Assembly (NCBI GenBank): GCA_946405565.1
Contig: CAMJHU010000133.1
Span: forward strand, 1-6,289
Reading direction: 5' to 3'
DNA length: 6,289 nt
Source: an uncultured Clostridia bacterium
Lineage (GTDB): Bacteria > Bacillota > Clostridia > Oscillospirales > Acutalibacteraceae
In this document: piece by piece, positions 5,379-6,289 of the stretch
Layout: each line of letters starts with the position of its first letter
Numbering within the stretch: position 1 is the stretch's first letter
The notes under the pieces: model-generated
What the model was told of the DNA's origin: nothing
Database searches by the model: none
What the model saw: the letters and a program-made list of their open reading frames with translations, nothing else
Position numbers and translations under genes: made by a program

Positions 5379-5936
5379 TTAAGCGCGTTCCATATACAGT
5401 CCCGTTCTTGTATCAATGCGGATCATATCGCCTTCCTCAATAAAGAGCGGCACTTTGATCTCGGCACCGGTTTCGAGTGTGGCGGGTTTGGTCGCATTGG
5501 TCGCGGTATCACCCTTGAAGCCGGGGTCGGTTTTGGTCACCTTCAGCTCGACAAAATTGGGAGGCTCGACGCCGAAAACATTGCCCTTATACGAAAGCAC
5601 CTTACAGGTCATGTTTTCGGTGACAAACTTGAAGCTGTCGCCGAGCGTACTCTGATTGATGGGGAGCTGCTCGTAGGTTTCGGGATCCATAAAGTAATAC
5701 AAGCCGCCGTCCTCGTAAAGATACTGCATATCCTTACGTTCCACATAGGCGGTGGGGAATTTGGCTGACGGATTAAAAGTAGTTTCGGTCACGGCGCCGG
5801 TAATGACGTTGCGCAGCTTGGTGCGGACAAAGGCGGCACCCTTGCCGGGCTTGACGTGCTGGAATTCGATAATGGAATAAACGGCACCATCCATCTCAAA
5901 CGTAACGCCGTTTCTGAAATCTCCTGCTACTATCAT
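5379..5936 (-). CDS. efp: translation elongation factor P
   Basis: This 185-residue protein is a full-length EF-P, which binds between the P and E sites of ribosomes stalled at polyproline stretches and promotes peptide-bond formation. It shows the N-terminal KOW-like domain (1-62, beginning MIVAGDFRNG), a middle OB domain (about 65-127, with YYFMDPETYEQLP) and the C-terminal OB domain (about 129-185), ending in RTGLYMERA. The tip loop is HVKPGKGAAFV (27-37), with Lys32 at the position modified post-translationally in other bacteria (beta-lysylation in E. coli at Lys34, 5-aminopentanolylation in Bacillus subtilis at Lys32). No modification enzyme gene (epmA, ymfI) is in the window. The start is firm: GGAGGT (5946-5951) lies 9 bases upstream and a strong promoter lies behind that. 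An aminopeptidase P gene precedes it, as in Bacillus (yqhT-efp). Confidence 0.98.
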   Translation of the reverse strand: MIVAGDFRNGVTFEMDGAVYSIIEFQHVKPGKGAAFVRTKLRNVITGAVTETTFNPSAKFPTAYVERKDMQYLYEDGGLYYFMDPETYEQLPINQSTLGDSFKFVTENMTCKVLSYKGNVFGVEPPNFVELKVTKTDPGFKGDTATNATKPATLETGAEIKVPLFIEEGDMIRIDTRTGLYMERA

Positions 5937-5945
5937 TTAGTTTTA

Positions 5946-5951
5946 ACCTCC
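5946..5951 (-). promoter_or_regulatory. strong Shine-Dalgarno site of efp
   Basis: The minus strand reads GGAGGT, 9 bases before the efp ATG, a near-perfect match to the anti-Shine-Dalgarno sequence. It fixes the efp start and fits a highly expressed gene. Confidence 0.85.
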
Positions 5952-5973
5952 ATGAAATAACTTTCCGCTTAGT

Positions 5974-6002
5974 ATTATAATACAAAAACCCCATAATTGC
6001 AA
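5974..6002 (-). promoter_or_regulatory. strong sigma-A-type promoter of efp
   Basis: The -35 box is TTGCAA (5997-6002) and the -10 box is a perfect TATAAT (5974-5979 on the minus strand), 17 bases apart. Transcription should start near 5967, leaving a leader of about 30 bases that contains the efp ribosome site. The promoter should drive efp and the CD1247-type gene together. Confidence 0.88.
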
Positions 6003-6006
6003 GTGA

Positions 6007-6042
6007 TTTTTATCGTTTTTTTCATTTTTTTGTTCGTTTTTT
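6007..6042 (-). promoter_or_regulatory. phased A-tracts upstream of the efp promoter (UP-element / bent DNA candidate)
   Basis: On the minus strand runs of 5 to 7 A lie at 6007-6011, 6016-6022, 6025-6031 and 6037-6042. Their centres are about 9 to 11 bases apart, one helical turn. Relative to the inferred start of transcription the first two fall near -42 and -52, where an UP element binds the RNA polymerase alpha C-terminal domain. The stretch also contains the inverted repeat TTTTGTTC/GAACAAAA (6028-6050). Confidence 0.6.
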
Positions 6043-6076
6043 GAACAAAACCGTAGAATTGTGTGTGAAGCATTTA

Positions 6077-6289
6077 TCACAGTATCAACAAGTCGCGGTT
6101 CATCTGCGTCAGATTGACAGCGCTTGTCTCTGTTTTGAACATCATGTTTTCAATTCTTACGCCAAATTTGCCCGGAAGGTAAATCCCCGGCTCGACGGTA
6201 ATGACCGCGCCGACGGGAATTTTCCCGCCTTTATACGATACCGCCGGAAATTCATGAATCTCGAGCCCTACGCCGTGACCGGTGGAATG
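6077..6289 (-). CDS. M24-family aminopeptidase P-like peptidase, C-terminal part (5' end outside window)
   Basis: Only the last 70 residues and the stop codon are in the window. They hold the C-terminal half of the pita-bread catalytic domain: HSTGHGVGLEIHE (visible residues 1-13), TVEPGIYLPG (31-40) and VRIEN (44-48). In this family His5, Glu33 and Glu47 of the visible part are three of the five ligands of the two-metal centre (normally Mn2+ or Co2+), the two aspartates lying in the missing part. His12 lies in the conserved HE motif. The enzyme removes N-terminal residues that precede proline, which suits a peptide-scavenging cytoplasmic role. The tail LTQMNRDLLIL matches the usual family ending. 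It lies directly upstream of efp, the order seen with yqhT-efp in Bacillus. Prolidase (PepQ) is an alternative label. No canonical terminator follows it before the efp promoter. Confidence 0.95.
   Translation of the reverse strand, partial: HSTGHGVGLEIHEFPAVSYKGGKIPVGAVITVEPGIYLPGKFGVRIENMMFKTETSAVNLTQMNRDLLIL

Noticed and set aside
6028..6050. Inverted repeat TTTTGTTC/GAACAAAA as a terminator of the aminopeptidase gene
   Set aside because: The stem is AT-rich and is followed by A residues, not T residues, in the direction of transcription, so it lacks the features of an intrinsic terminator.
1..6289. CRISPR array, tRNA, rRNA or complete insertion sequence
   Set aside because: No regularly spaced repeats, cloverleaf-like segments, rRNA stretches or transposase-like frames with terminal repeats were seen.

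Overview
The window looks like a core chromosomal stretch of an anaerobic Firmicute, most likely a clostridial (Oscillospiraceae/Ruminococcaceae-like) genome with fairly high G+C in its genes. The evidence is the aminopeptidase P - efp - CD1247-type zinc-ribbon gene order, the sigma-A-like promoters, the strong Shine-Dalgarno sites and a CmpB-type permease. This placement is inferred from gene content and order; no taxonomic marker such as rRNA is present. All eight genes lie on the minus strand, so transcription runs from right to left.

Right part (6289 to 4899): the 3' end of an M24 aminopeptidase P-like gene, then a 140-base AT-rich gap with a textbook promoter and helically spaced A-tracts, then efp (elongation factor P) and a small coiled-coil/zinc-ribbon protein of the CD1247 family. 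This is a translation and protein-turnover neighbourhood. A 294-base gene-poor gap follows (4605-4898). It holds several inverted repeats and, next to the following gene, a good intrinsic-terminator candidate.

Middle part (4604 to 760): a tight four-gene operon. It encodes (1) a DUF434 protein with PIN/NYN-like sequence features fused to a C-terminal Nudix hydrolase, (2) a 72-residue single-span membrane protein, (3) a LuxE-like acyl-protein synthetase and (4) a LuxC-like acyl-CoA/acyl-protein reductase. LuxE and LuxC together should make a fatty-acid reductase that turns a carboxylic acid into an aldehyde, via acyl-AMP and acyl-thioester intermediates. No luciferase genes (luxAB) or luxD are present, so this is not bioluminescence as known; the aldehyde's fate is unknown. 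The luxE and luxC genes overlap as ATGA, just after a G7 run that sits in the correct phase for a -1 slip, which would fuse the two enzymes.

Left part (679 to 1): the start of a CmpB-type putative ABC-transporter membrane protein, beginning at a TTG codon behind its own promoter and cut by the window edge.

The most novel element is the four-gene operon: a predicted nuclease-like DUF434-Nudix fusion and a tiny membrane protein tied to a luciferase-free LuxE/LuxC fatty-acid reductase, possibly behind a transcription attenuator.
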